From an uncultured Microbulbifer sp. (GTDB taxonomy: Bacteria; Pseudomonadota; Gammaproteobacteria; Pseudomonadales; Cellvibrionaceae), in the NCBI RefSeq assembly GCF_947489355.1, contig NZ_CANLDD010000049.1, positions 1 to 33,255 on the forward strand: 33,255 nt of DNA, in the 5' to 3' direction. Below are positions 26,285 to 33,255 of the stretch, piece by piece (the first letter of the stretch is position 1; every line of letters starts with the position of its first letter). The notes below the pieces were generated by a model, which was given only the letters and a program-made list of their open reading frames with translations, was not told the DNA's origin and searched no databases. The translations under genes and the position numbers were made by a program.

Positions 26285-26908
26285 TCAACTGAGTACCTGA
26301 GTCTGCATAGCAGTCTGAACACCTACTATCATCATTTGCACCCCAATGACTGCCAGGATCAACCCCATTAAGCGCGTGATAATATCAAGTCCGCTCTTAC
26401 CGGCTACCGATAAAATTTTCGAACTAAAAATAAAACAGAAAAAAGTGATAATGCACAGAATCGCAAATACAACTATCGTCACAATGATTTCTGGCCATCC
26501 ATCTGCAGCCGAATAACTCATTGCCGTGGCAATAGTGCCCGGCCCAGCCAGGAGCGGTACGGCCATCGGGGATACAGCAATATCGGCACCATCCTTCTTT
26601 TGAGACGTATGCAGTTTTGAACTTGCCCCCTGGAGCATATGGTAGCCAACCAAAAAGACGATAACACCGCCTGCTATGCGCAAAGCAGGAAGGGTGATAC
26701 CAAACAAGTGAAAGATTGATTTGCCGAGCAAAGCAAACAATAAAATGATAATAAAGGTTATGACTAGAGCCTTGAGTGCAATTTTAACCTGCTCAGTCTT
26801 GTCCTTGTCCCCGCTCAACCCCGCAAATACTGTCGTATTTGCTATAGGGTTCATAATTGCAAAAAACGCCATAAAAACGATTAAGGCGTGTTTAATCAGT
26901 GGGGTCAT
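26285..26908 (-). CDS. MarC family integral membrane protein
   Basis: The 207 residues form six hydrophobic helices with the MarC motifs: an N-terminal FMAFFAIMNPIANTTVFAGL (N-P-x-x-x-x-P-like turn), LRIAGGVIVFLVGYHMLQG, the SPMAVPLLAGPGTIAT block (P-L-x-x-G-P-G) and GLILAVIGVQMMIVGVQ at the end. MarC proteins were once tied to multiple antibiotic resistance, which was not upheld; their function remains unknown. The ATG at 26908 follows GGAAGAG. It is a single gene, divergent from the RND operon across a 750-bp gap. Confidence 0.92.
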   Translation of the reverse strand: MTPLIKHALIVFMAFFAIMNPIANTTVFAGLSGDKDKTEQVKIALKALVITFIIILLFALLGKSIFHLFGITLPALRIAGGVIVFLVGYHMLQGASSKLHTSQKKDGADIAVSPMAVPLLAGPGTIATAMSYSAADGWPEIIVTIVVFAILCIITFFCFIFSSKILSVAGKSGLDIITRLMGLILAVIGVQMMIVGVQTAMQTQVLS

Positions 26909-27081
26909 AGGATATTACTCTTCCGAAAAATTAAGAGATCTGCAGGTGGTCGCATTGATCATTATTATCCCGGTTCCCCCTTCTTGTGTAAAGGCGCGCC
27001 ACCAGAGTGATTTCTGCCCCCTATCCTGAGAGCGAACAAACCTTCGATGACACAAATCCGACTCACGGTTCAAAATATCAC

Positions 27082-27097
27082 CTTGGTTACAACCAAG
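27082..27097. promoter_or_regulatory. 16-bp palindrome, candidate operator
   Basis: CTTGGTT and AACCAAG flank AC, a perfect dyad about 560 bp before the efflux operon and 175 bp from marC, on which it may act instead. Confidence 0.35.
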
Positions 27098-27555
27098 CGG
27101 TTCCAAACTGTATAGGTATCCATATGACCTTTCCTCCAGTCCCTGTGCATCGGAGCTGGCAAAACCTGCCGGTCACCCCGTTTCGCTGATACCGCTCCAG
27201 CTGATGAAGCTCATACACACAGAACAACAAAGTCCACAGCCCAAACCTGTACCCACGAGAAAGGGGGTAACTCTTATCTAGGAGCTATGGCCACACAATC
27301 GCCTGAGCTACGCAAACTCTAGACACTGGCAACCCGGGAAAAGCCCTGACACTGCGGGTGTGCACAGAGCAACTGTACCAATGTATGTACAGAGTTGGCA
27401 CAGCCGAGCCAGGCAACCAAAATGACAATAGCCCCGTTACCACTTTCCTGGTAACGCCGAAAAATCAAAATTTTATGCTGCCGCATCCAAACTCCCTCCC
27501 CGGTTCGTCAATAAAAGCATTGGCAACCGGCATCTGTCGCTGATAAGGCTCAACC

Positions 27556-27607
27556 CAGCGCCGACCCCATGGCCAAGGCTTTGGTTCCCATGGTGTTATC
27601 GGCGCTG
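27556..27607. promoter_or_regulatory. 9-bp inverted repeat in the efflux operon leader
   Basis: CAGCGCCGA (27556-27564) pairs with TCGGCGCTG (27599-27607), enclosing two CCATGG palindromes. It ends 49 bp before the membrane fusion gene, so it may be a leader hairpin or operator. Confidence 0.4.
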
Positions 27608-27655
27608 ATCGACGCTAGCCGTTGTGGAATTTGGCAATCAGACAAGAAGACATAG

Positions 27656-28831
27656 ATGAAAAACAAGTACTTAAAAGCTGCAGCACCTATATTGGTGCTG
27701 GCAGTGGGTTTTGGGGTCGTGCAATGGATGTCTGCCGCCAAACCGGCGCCGGAAAAAAAAGAGGAAGAGCAACGCCTGGTATCGTTACTCTATACCGAGG
27801 CCCGGGAAGAATCGGTTCAGCTTACCGTCACCACTCAGGGGGTAGTCCGCCCACATACCGAGATAGACCTCACCCCTGAGGTTTCCGGCCGCATCACCCA
27901 TATTGCCGCCAATTTCGCCGAGGGCGCCGGGTTCGAAGCCGGTGAAACCCTGATCCAGTTGGACGATGCCGACTACCGCCTTGCACAGGCCCGCGCCGAA
28001 GCCGGGGTAGCGCAGGCCCGGGTGCTCTTGCTACAGGCACAGGCGCAAGCCAGCATCAAACGCCAGCAGTGGCTCTCTACCACTCCAAATAAAGAACCGA
28101 CACCCTTGCAGGTCAATCAGCCCCAGGTGCAGGAAGCCGAGGCCAACCTGCACTCCGCCAAAGCGGAACTCGCCGACGCAGAACGCAACTTGGCGCGTAC
28201 CCGTGTCAAGTTGCCGTTCCGAGGCCGTGTGGTCCGTCGCGACACAGGTGTGGGCCAGTATGTCAGCACCGGCATGCCGCTCGGTCGTGTATTTGCCACT
28301 GATCTTGTGGAAGTACGCCTGCCGCTCACCGATTCCCAACTGTTGGAACTGGGGCTGTCCATGGGCTTTGTCTCCACGACTGCCCATCCCGGGCCGATCG
28401 TAACCCTGTCCGCCCAGGTGGGTCGGGCCCAGCACCAGTGGCAGGGGCGCATCGTGCGCACCCAGGCGGCTATCGACCAGCAAACGCGTTTGATATACGC
28501 CATTGCGGAGGTACGAGACCCCTATGGCAAAGGTGCCAGCGACGGGGTGCCCCTGGCAGCAGGGCTGTTTGTGACCGCACAAGCAGAAAGTGTGCAGGCA
28601 CACCGGGCGTTGGTATTGCCGCGGGAGGCCCTGCGCAATGCCGATACGGTATACGTGATAGATGAGGATAACCGCCTGGATATCCGCACTGTAGAGGTCG
28701 TGTCCACCTCGGAAAATCGCGTCGTGGTCGACGCCGGCCTGGCCGATGGCGAGAAGGTGGTGATTTCCACCCTTGCCAATGCCGTGCATGGGATGCAGGT
28801 TCAGCCCGTCACCCAAATGGCCCAAAAATAA
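27656..28831 (+). CDS. RND efflux membrane fusion protein (HlyD/AcrA type)
   Basis: The periplasmic adaptor of a tripartite pump, 391 residues. An N-terminal anchor (YLKAAAPILVLAVGFGVVQW) is followed by the first half of the lipoyl-like hybrid motif (TTQGVVRPHTEIDLTPEVSG, then GRITHIAANFAEGAGFEAGE), a coiled-coil hairpin at about 100-180 (AQARAEAGVAQARVLLLQAQ and AEANLHSAKAELADAERNLA), the second lipoyl half (KLPFRGRVVRRDTGVGQYVS), a beta-barrel and the membrane-proximal domain. It lies 15 bp before the permease gene. No TolC-like outer-membrane factor is encoded next to it. Substrate cannot be inferred. Confidence 0.92.
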   Translation: MKNKYLKAAAPILVLAVGFGVVQWMSAAKPAPEKKEEEQRLVSLLYTEAREESVQLTVTTQGVVRPHTEIDLTPEVSGRITHIAANFAEGAGFEAGETLIQLDDADYRLAQARAEAGVAQARVLLLQAQAQASIKRQQWLSTTPNKEPTPLQVNQPQVQEAEANLHSAKAELADAERNLARTRVKLPFRGRVVRRDTGVGQYVSTGMPLGRVFATDLVEVRLPLTDSQLLELGLSMGFVSTTAHPGPIVTLSAQVGRAQHQWQGRIVRTQAAIDQQTRLIYAIAEVRDPYGKGASDGVPLAAGLFVTAQAESVQAHRALVLPREALRNADTVYVIDEDNRLDIRTVEVVSTSENRVVVDAGLADGEKVVISTLANAVHGMQVQPVTQMAQK

Positions 28832-28846
28832 CAACGGAAAGCGCAC

Positions 28847-31800
28847 ATGAACAAGTTAATCGAATGGTGGGCGCGCAACAGCGTCGCCGCCAATCTGATG
28901 ATGGTGGGCATTTTCGTCACCGGCATTCTGGGCTTTGGCATCATGGAACGGGAAATGGACCCTCAGGTGCGCTTCCCGGGGCTGGAAATCGAGGTCTCCT
29001 GGCCGGGGGCAGCGCCACAGGAAGTGGAAGAGCAGATCGTGGCCCGGATCGAGGAGGCCGTCAGCGACCTGGACAATATGGAATGGGTGCGCTCCACTTC
29101 AGCCGAGGGCTATGGCGGCGTCTATATCCTGGCGGAAAGTGATGTCGACTTTTCCCGATTTATGAATGAGGTCAAAATCCGTGTCGACGGTATCTCCTCC
29201 TTCCCGCGCAGCATAGAACCGCCGCAGGTCCGCCAATGGGTCAACCGCGACGAATATATCCGCGTGGCCGTACACGGTGATGTAGGCGAACGGGAACTGA
29301 AGCGGCTGGCGGAGCAATTGCGACGCGAAGCGGTCGCCCTGCCCGCCATCTCGGTGGTGGAGCTGTTCGGTACCCGCATGGAAGAAGTCTCCATTGAGGT
29401 CAGCGAGCAAGCGCTGCGCCGCTATGGCATGACGTTTCAGGAAGTGGCTGACGCCATCCGCGCCAACTCCCTCAACCAATCCGCCGGTACCGTGCGCACG
29501 GAGGTGGGTGCCTACCAGCTCAAGGTCCGCAACCAGGCCGATACCGAGCAGGAGTTTGCCGATATCATCGTGCGTCAGACTGCCGATGGCGGCACCATTC
29601 GCATCGGCGATATCGCCAACGTTGTGGATGGTTTCGTGGACAACGAAATCCTCGCCACCCTCAACGGCGAACCCGCGGTGCTGCTACAGGTGATGAGCAC
29701 CGAGACCATGAATATCGTCACCGCGTCCGATGCCATCCGCGAGTGGATCACAGAGCGCAGCAAGACGCTGCCGGGCGGTGCCAAACTCACCCTGTGGACC
29801 GATGATGCTGAGGGCTTCAAGGGCCGTATGCAGACCATCGGCAGCTCTGCCCTGCAGGGGCTGGTGTTGGTCCTGCTAGTGCTGCTCTTGAGCTTGCGCC
29901 CAAAGGTGGCCTTGTGGGTGGCGATAGGGATCGCGACCGCGTACGCCGGTGCCTTTGTTCTGCTGCCCAGCGTGGGCGTATCCCTCAACATGCTGTCCAC
30001 CTTCGCCTTCCTGTTGGTGTTGGGAATCGTTGTGGACGACGCCATTGTGGTGGGAGAGAGTATCCATTCCGAATCCCAGCGCGCGGAACACCAGGGGCCT
30101 GATGGGGGCCTGCGCGCCGCCGTGTTGGGCACACAACTGGTGGCCAAACCGGTCATCTTTGCGGTGGCAACCACGATCCTGGCCTTTCTGCCGTGGCTCT
30201 TTATGAGCGGCTCCATCAGCGAGTTCACCCGCCATATCACCTGGGTGGTAATCCTTGCACTGGCGTTTTCCCTGGTCGAGTGTCTGTTTATTCTCCCTGC
30301 ACACCTTCGCAACCTCAAGCCACGCACCAGACCCGGCCGGTTTGGTCGTGTGCAAAAGCGCATCGCCGATGGCATTGTCCATTTCGCCCACAATCACTAC
30401 CGTCGCATTGGCCAGTGGGCCGTGGAGCGGCGCTATCTGACACTGAGCATTTTTATCGCCACCCTGATGATCGGCATAGGTATGTTTGGCAGCGGCTGGG
30501 TGAAGAAGGGCTTTATGCCCGACATCGAATCCGACGAAGTGACTGTCAATGTCGTGATGCCCGAGGGGGCGCCCTACAGCCGCGCGCTGGAGATCCTGGC
30601 CCTACTGCAGGATGCGGAAAAGCGCCTTGAGGAAGAGGTAAACCAACGCACAGACGGCCAGGGTGTCCTCATTGAGAACTGGTATACCCGCTCCCGGCGC
30701 GACAGCGTGATCGCCATAGTGCAACTGGCCCCGCCGGAAATGCGCGACATGTCCGCCAAGGACGCCGCCCTGCGCCTGCGGGAGCTGATCGGCGAGATCC
30801 CCGATGCGAAAGAGGTTTCGGTACGCTATACACTCAACGACAACGACCCCGGGTTTGAACTGTCCATCCGCCACCCAAATCTGGATGTGCTGCGCAGCGC
30901 CACCGCCGACCTGGAAACCCAGCTGCGCAGCTACGAAAACCTGTACGACGTGCGCAACAATCTCGAAGGCGCTTCTGAGGAAATCCGCATTGACCTCAAG
31001 CCCGGTGCGACCAAACTCGGACTGACCCTGGCGGAGGTCAATCGCCAGGTGCGCCAGGCGTACTTCGGTGAAGAAGTGCAGCGCTTGCCCCGCGCCGGCC
31101 AGGACGTCAAGGTGATGGTGCGCTACCCGCTGGCTTCGCGCCGCTCCATCGAGAGCCTGCAGGATTTTCGCGTGCGCACCGCAGACGGCCGCGAGGTGCC
31201 GTTGCTGGCCATCGCCGACCTCGAATATGCGCCGGGCATCAAGCGCATCCAGCGCTGGAATGGTAATCGCGCGGCGCGGGTGATGGCGGACCTGAAAGAC
31301 GATGTGCGCAGCGACATCATGAAGGATTTGAATGAAAACTTTTTCCCCGACTGGGAAAAGCGCTATCCGGGCATTATTCGCGGCGCTGTGGGTCAGGCGG
31401 AGGGCGAAAAACGCTTTCTTAAAGAGGTGCTGAGTCTGTACACCACGGCCTTCTTTGCCATGTACAGTCTGCTGGCAATCGCCTTCCGCAGCTACTTCCA
31501 GCCGATCCTGATCCTGGTCGCCATTCCCTTCGCGTTCGTTGGCGCCATCTTTGGCCATGCCGTCACGGGTATGACCATGGCCATCTACAGCTACTTCGGT
31601 ATCGCCGCCGCCGCCGGGGTGGTGGTCAACGACAACCTCGTGCTGATGGATTGCTGCAACCGGTTGCGCGATGGGGGTATGAAACCCCTCAAGGCTATTG
31701 TAGAAGCCGGCGTCGCGCGCTTCCGCCCCATCCTGCTGACCACCGTCACCACCATCGTCGGCCTGCTGCCATTGATGCTGGAACGGAGTATTCAGGCCGC

Positions 31801-31969
31801 CGAACTGCAACCGATTGTAGTGGCGCTGGCCGCCGGCGTTTTTGTGGCCTTTTTCGTCACCCTGCTGCTGGTGCCGTCACTGTATGCGATTGGGCAGGAT
31901 ATCAGTGCGCTCGGCGCAAGACTGCGAAACCTGATTTTGCGCGGTACACAACGTGCACATTCTTCATAA
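28847..31969 (+). CDS. RND-family efflux permease
   Basis: An inner-membrane proton/drug antiporter of 1040 residues with the two-fold RND layout: TM1 near the N-terminus (VAANLMMVGIFVTGILGFGI), a large periplasmic loop (40-335), TM2-6 with the TM4 motif LVLGIVVDDAIVVGESIHSE (Asp397, Asp398), a second loop (about 560-860) and TM8-12. In TM10 the stretch GVVVNDNLVLMD has Asn-Asp-Asn where AcrB has the proton-relay Lys940, a variant seen in a divergent RND subgroup. The ATG at 28847 has GGAAAG upstream and is coupled to the fusion protein gene. The two form one operon. Confidence 0.94.
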   Translation: MNKLIEWWARNSVAANLMMVGIFVTGILGFGIMEREMDPQVRFPGLEIEVSWPGAAPQEVEEQIVARIEEAVSDLDNMEWVRSTSAEGYGGVYILAESDVDFSRFMNEVKIRVDGISSFPRSIEPPQVRQWVNRDEYIRVAVHGDVGERELKRLAEQLRREAVALPAISVVELFGTRMEEVSIEVSEQALRRYGMTFQEVADAIRANSLNQSAGTVRTEVGAYQLKVRNQADTEQEFADIIVRQTADGGTIRIGDIANVVDGFVDNEILATLNGEPAVLLQVMSTETMNIVTASDAIREWITERSKTLPGGAKLTLWTDDAEGFKGRMQTIGSSALQGLVLVLLVLLLSLRPKVALWVAIGIATAYAGAFVLLPSVGVSLNMLSTFAFLLVLGIVVDDAIVVGESIHSESQRAEHQGPDGGLRAAVLGTQLVAKPVIFAVATTILAFLPWLFMSGSISEFTRHITWVVILALAFSLVECLFILPAHLRNLKPRTRPGRFGRVQKRIADGIVHFAHNHYRRIGQWAVERRYLTLSIFIATLMIGIGMFGSGWVKKGFMPDIESDEVTVNVVMPEGAPYSRALEILALLQDAEKRLEEEVNQRTDGQGVLIENWYTRSRRDSVIAIVQLAPPEMRDMSAKDAALRLRELIGEIPDAKEVSVRYTLNDNDPGFELSIRHPNLDVLRSATADLETQLRSYENLYDVRNNLEGASEEIRIDLKPGATKLGLTLAEVNRQVRQAYFGEEVQRLPRAGQDVKVMVRYPLASRRSIESLQDFRVRTADGREVPLLAIADLEYAPGIKRIQRWNGNRAARVMADLKDDVRSDIMKDLNENFFPDWEKRYPGIIRGAVGQAEGEKRFLKEVLSLYTTAFFAMYSLLAIAFRSYFQPILILVAIPFAFVGAIFGHAVTGMTMAIYSYFGIAAAAGVVVNDNLVLMDCCNRLRDGGMKPLKAIVEAGVARFRPILLTTVTTIVGLLPLMLERSIQAAELQPIVVALAAGVFVAFFVTLLLVPSLYAIGQDISALGARLRNLILRGTQRAHSS
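31686..31703 (+). repeat. 18-bp exact repeat, copy in the permease gene
   Basis: CCCTCAAGGCTATTGTAG occurs here inside the permease codons for PLKAIVE and again at 32466-32483, at the boundary of the IS200/IS605 fragment, 780 bp downstream. Sequence on either side differs. Confidence 0.8.
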
Positions 31970-32006
31970 AAAGAAGTTCCACTTTGGCAGCGGATGCGCA
32001 GGGCTT

Positions 32007-32240
32007 TCACCGCATAGTGTAGTGGTCAAGTATTTTTGGCCACAGGCTTTTAAGCCTGCCCGTGTTTTTCTGCTGCCTCGTGCGGGGCTCAATCATCGTT
32101 GTTCTGAGGTGGTGGGATCTGGTTGAGTAGCCAAGGAGGTAATCGCTGATGGCTTGCTTTGCTGTCGGGAAGCTCTGATAGCCAGTCTCCGCCACCCAAA
32201 CCTGTTCGTGCTGCAGGACGCTTTCCGACAGCAGTCCGAA
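32007..32240 (-). pseudogene. IS3-family OrfB C-terminal remnant with right end
   Basis: The minus strand translates to VWVAETGYQSFPTAKQAISD then YLLGYSTRSHHLR, corresponding to the IS3 OrfB segment Y.SF..A.QAI.DYL.GYYN..RPH. It continues as GRLKSLWPKILDHYT, a degenerate version of the usual LKSLSG end. The reading frame enters a terminal repeat beginning TGTAGTGGTCAA at 32018-32029. Homology upstream fades at about 32240, so the catalytic part is missing. The same IS group is found at the left edge of the window in opposite orientation. Confidence 0.65.
32018..32029 (+). repeat. IS3-type terminal repeat (right end)
   Basis: TGTAGTGGTCAA equals the first 12 bases, on the minus strand, of the IS3 end at 66-77. 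It is the element end facing left, 48 bp after the permease stop. Confidence 0.6.
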
Positions 32241-32428
32241 AGGACTAACAGGCTTGCGAATAAGAAAATGGCCTTGCTCAGTATACGGAATTGAGCATCA
32301 CCACGACCTAAATGCGGCAGAGAATATTCTTTCGGCGGGGTATCGCTGTCTGGCCGTAGGGATACTCGTCCTTTAGCAGGCTGTTGAAATGCGTCCACGT
32401 AGCTACATCTTGGTTTGAGAGTCATCGA

Positions 32429-32460
32429 GCCTATTTTAGCAAAAATTAGGCAATTTTTAG
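32429..32460 (+). terminator. Hairpin with T-run before the IS200 fragment
   Basis: GCCTATTTT pairs with AAAA and TAGGC across a three-base loop and a two-base bulge, then TTTTT. It could be a leader hairpin or terminator shielding tnpA, as IS200 elements often have at their left end, or the end of another lost IS. Confidence 0.35.
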
Positions 32461-32465
32461 AGGTG

Positions 32466-32483
32466 CCCTCAAGGCTATTGTAG
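32466..32483 (+). repeat. 18-bp exact repeat, second copy
   Basis: CCCTCAAGGCTATTGTAG is identical to 31686-31703 within the RND permease gene. It sits just before the surviving part of the IS200/IS605 transposase. Confidence 0.8.
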
Positions 32484-32487
32484 CCAA

Positions 32488-32757
32488 TTACGTTGTACTG
32501 TTATTCAGTTGAATGTGCAAGCTGAGCATGTGCATCTTTTGGTGAAAGTACCGCCAAAGGTGTCGGCCTCGAAGTTATTGGGAGTGGTCAAAAGAAAGTC
32601 GGCGCTGAGGGTTTTCACACGACTTCCATATCTCGGGAAGAAGCCCTATTGGGGTAATCATTTTTGGGAGAAAGGGTACTGCGTAGATACGATCGGAGTT
32701 GATGCTGTGATGATACGTAAGTATGTAAAATATCAAGAGAAGTTAGAGCAGCGGTAA
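32488..32757 (+). pseudogene. tnpA: IS200/IS605-family TnpA (Y1 transposase), C-terminal part
   Basis: The frame reads VIQLNVQAEHVHLLVKVPPK then VSASKLLGVVKRKSALRVF, and ends YWGNHFWEKGYCVDTIGVDA and MIRKYVKYQEKLEQR. It holds the HUH motif (HVHLL) and the catalytic Tyr in IRKYVKYQE, both diagnostic of Y1 transposases. The N-terminal half (about 50 residues with the first strands) is missing, so it is probably inactive. It stands beside hairpins typical of the right end of such elements. No tnpB gene is present. Confidence 0.82.
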
Positions 32758-32804
32758 GCACAGCTGGATTTGCCGCGATAATGATAGAGTGGGACAGCTC
32801 TGCG

Positions 32805-32826
32805 GCCAGCCTTCTAGAGGGCTGGC
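32805..32826 (+). terminator. Hairpin plus T-run after tnpA
   Basis: GCCAGCC (32805-32811) pairs with GGCTGGC (32820-32826), then TTTT. It follows the tnpA stop by about 50 bp and probably ends its transcript. Confidence 0.65.
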
Positions 32827-32832
32827 TTTTAG

Positions 32833-32848
32833 GCCCCTTTTATGGGGC
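32833..32848. repeat. GCCCC/GGGGC hairpin at the IS200 right end
   Basis: Five-base-pair stem around TTTTAT, the second of three hairpins in 75 bp. Confidence 0.5.
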
Positions 32849-32859
32849 ATAAGGAAATT

Positions 32860-32878
32860 CCGGGTTCTAAGAACCCGG
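32860..32878. repeat. 19-bp perfect palindrome, likely IS200/IS605 right-end hairpin
   Basis: CCGGGTTCT-A-AGAACCCGG is an exact 9-1-9 palindrome. Subterminal hairpins of this type are what Y1 transposases recognise at element ends. It would put the right end of the element shortly after 32878, though the cleavage site cannot be fixed by eye. Confidence 0.55.
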
Positions 32879-33013
32879 ATGTTTATTGAGCGCAATGCTG
32901 TGTATTTGGTTGCAAATCGATCATTTTCTGAGGTAAAGGCTTCCTCTATTATTTTTCAGGATTCAAAGTAACTATCTGATTTATAGGAAATTTACGTTGT
33001 CAATATGTAAGTC

Positions 33014-33037
33014 CTAACTTTATATTTATAAAGTTAG
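33014..33037. repeat. 10-bp inverted repeat
   Basis: CTAACTTTAT (33014-33023) pairs exactly with ATAAAGTTAG (33028-33037). It precedes the promoter at 33073 and could be an operator or a weak stop. Confidence 0.45.
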
Positions 33038-33072
33038 AGTTATACGCTTGACTTTGGTTTTATTTTTTAATT

Positions 33073-33081
33073 TGCTATAAT
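33073..33081 (+). promoter_or_regulatory. Extended -10 promoter reading out of the window
   Basis: TG-C-TATAAT is a full consensus extended -10 box. A TTGACT at 33048 is too far (22 bp) to be a standard -35. A gene in the next 200 bp or beyond the edge may use it; none starts clearly in the window. Confidence 0.5.
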
Positions 33082-33157
33082 TACTCAGTACACAACCAAA
33101 TTACACAATTTTTGCTTAAGAAATAGCACTTATTGAATATAATGTGCACGATTGTGC

Positions 33158-33182
33158 TTAAATCATAAGAAAATCACCTCCT
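33158..33182 (-). other. Perfect ribosome site before a two-codon Met-Ile frame
   Basis: AGGAGGTGA (33182-33174) lies seven bases before ATG ATT TAA (33166-33158). It could be a minigene or a chance match; no longer frame follows. Confidence 0.25.
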
Positions 33183-33255
33183 AGATTCAACTTGTAAGTG
33201 CATATCTCAATGGAGCTAGAAAAAGCGGCCAGTTGCCCGTAGACTTCTCGCTTTT

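Larger units (their letters stand above)
26909..27655. other. Long leader region between marC and the RND operon
   Basis: No gene is supported in these 747 bp. It holds three inverted repeats that may be operators: CTTGGTT-AC-AACCAAG (27082-27097), CGTTACC/GGTAACG (27435-27456) and CAGCGCCGA/TCGGCGCTG (27556-27607) with two CCATGG sites inside. No regulator gene is adjacent. Confidence 0.5.

Noticed and set aside
27280..27322. Twelve-codon frame after AGGAGCT (MATQSPELRKL)
   Set aside because: The spacing between ribosome site and ATG is only two bases, and nothing shows it is a leader peptide.
30602..31810. 402-codon minus-strand frame within the RND permease
   Set aside because: Composition and position mark it as a shadow of the permease coding strand.
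33174..33183. TCACCTCCT, identical to the 3' end of 16S rRNA
   Set aside because: The flanking sequence is not rRNA; it is simply a perfect ribosome site on the other strand.

Overview
The window reads as a marine gammaproteobacterial chromosome. The gene order (aceE-aceF without lpd, fxsA-groES-groEL, tusA-perM divergent from a BepA-type M48 protease, and a class GN sortase beside its VIT/VWA partner) and the moderate-to-high GC core suggest a Cellvibrionales or Microbulbifer-like organism. That placement is an inference from gene content, not from a database match.

Left accessory region (1-5600): this is a mobile-element graveyard. It begins with the last codons and terminal repeat of an IS3-family element. 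Next comes the 3' end (domains V-VI) of a group II intron, an unidentified gene remnant, the 5' part of an IS256 transposase, two SUKH (SMI1/KNR4) immunity genes without a visible toxin, an IS30 fragment, an IS66 remnant (tnpA plus a broken tnpB) and another decayed IS3 orfB. Two ordinary small genes (YccF and a VOC-fold protein) survive among these.

Core region (5800-23050): pyruvate dehydrogenase E1 and E2 (aceE, aceF), a sortase with its VIT/VWA target, purC with a strong terminator, a DJ-1/PfpI protein, perM-tusA, a BepA-like periplasmic protease/chaperone, groES-groEL with a recognisable sigma-32 promoter and a terminator, fxsA, and cyclopropane-fatty-acid synthase (cfa).

Right region (23050-33255): downstream of cfa, a gene-free stretch has several GGA motifs, a hairpin with GGA in its loop, one motif very close to the CsrA/RsmA binding consensus, and a strong intrinsic terminator. 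It is a candidate Csr/Rsm-type small RNA and the most interesting unannotated item here. After it come a Cys-rich secreted orphan, an IS5-type transposase pseudogene, a second secreted orphan, marC, and a two-gene RND efflux operon (membrane fusion protein plus permease). The window ends in more IS debris: an IS3 right end with the same 12-bp terminal motif as at the left edge but opposite orientation, an IS200/IS605 tnpA fragment with downstream hairpins, and AT-rich DNA with an outward extended -10 promoter.

How the genes fit together: aceEF feeds acetyl-CoA. GroESL, FxsA and the BepA-like protein serve protein and envelope quality control. Cfa, the RND pump, PerM, MarC and the sortase pair act at the membrane or envelope. 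The accessory flanks carry the orphan immunity and secreted proteins.
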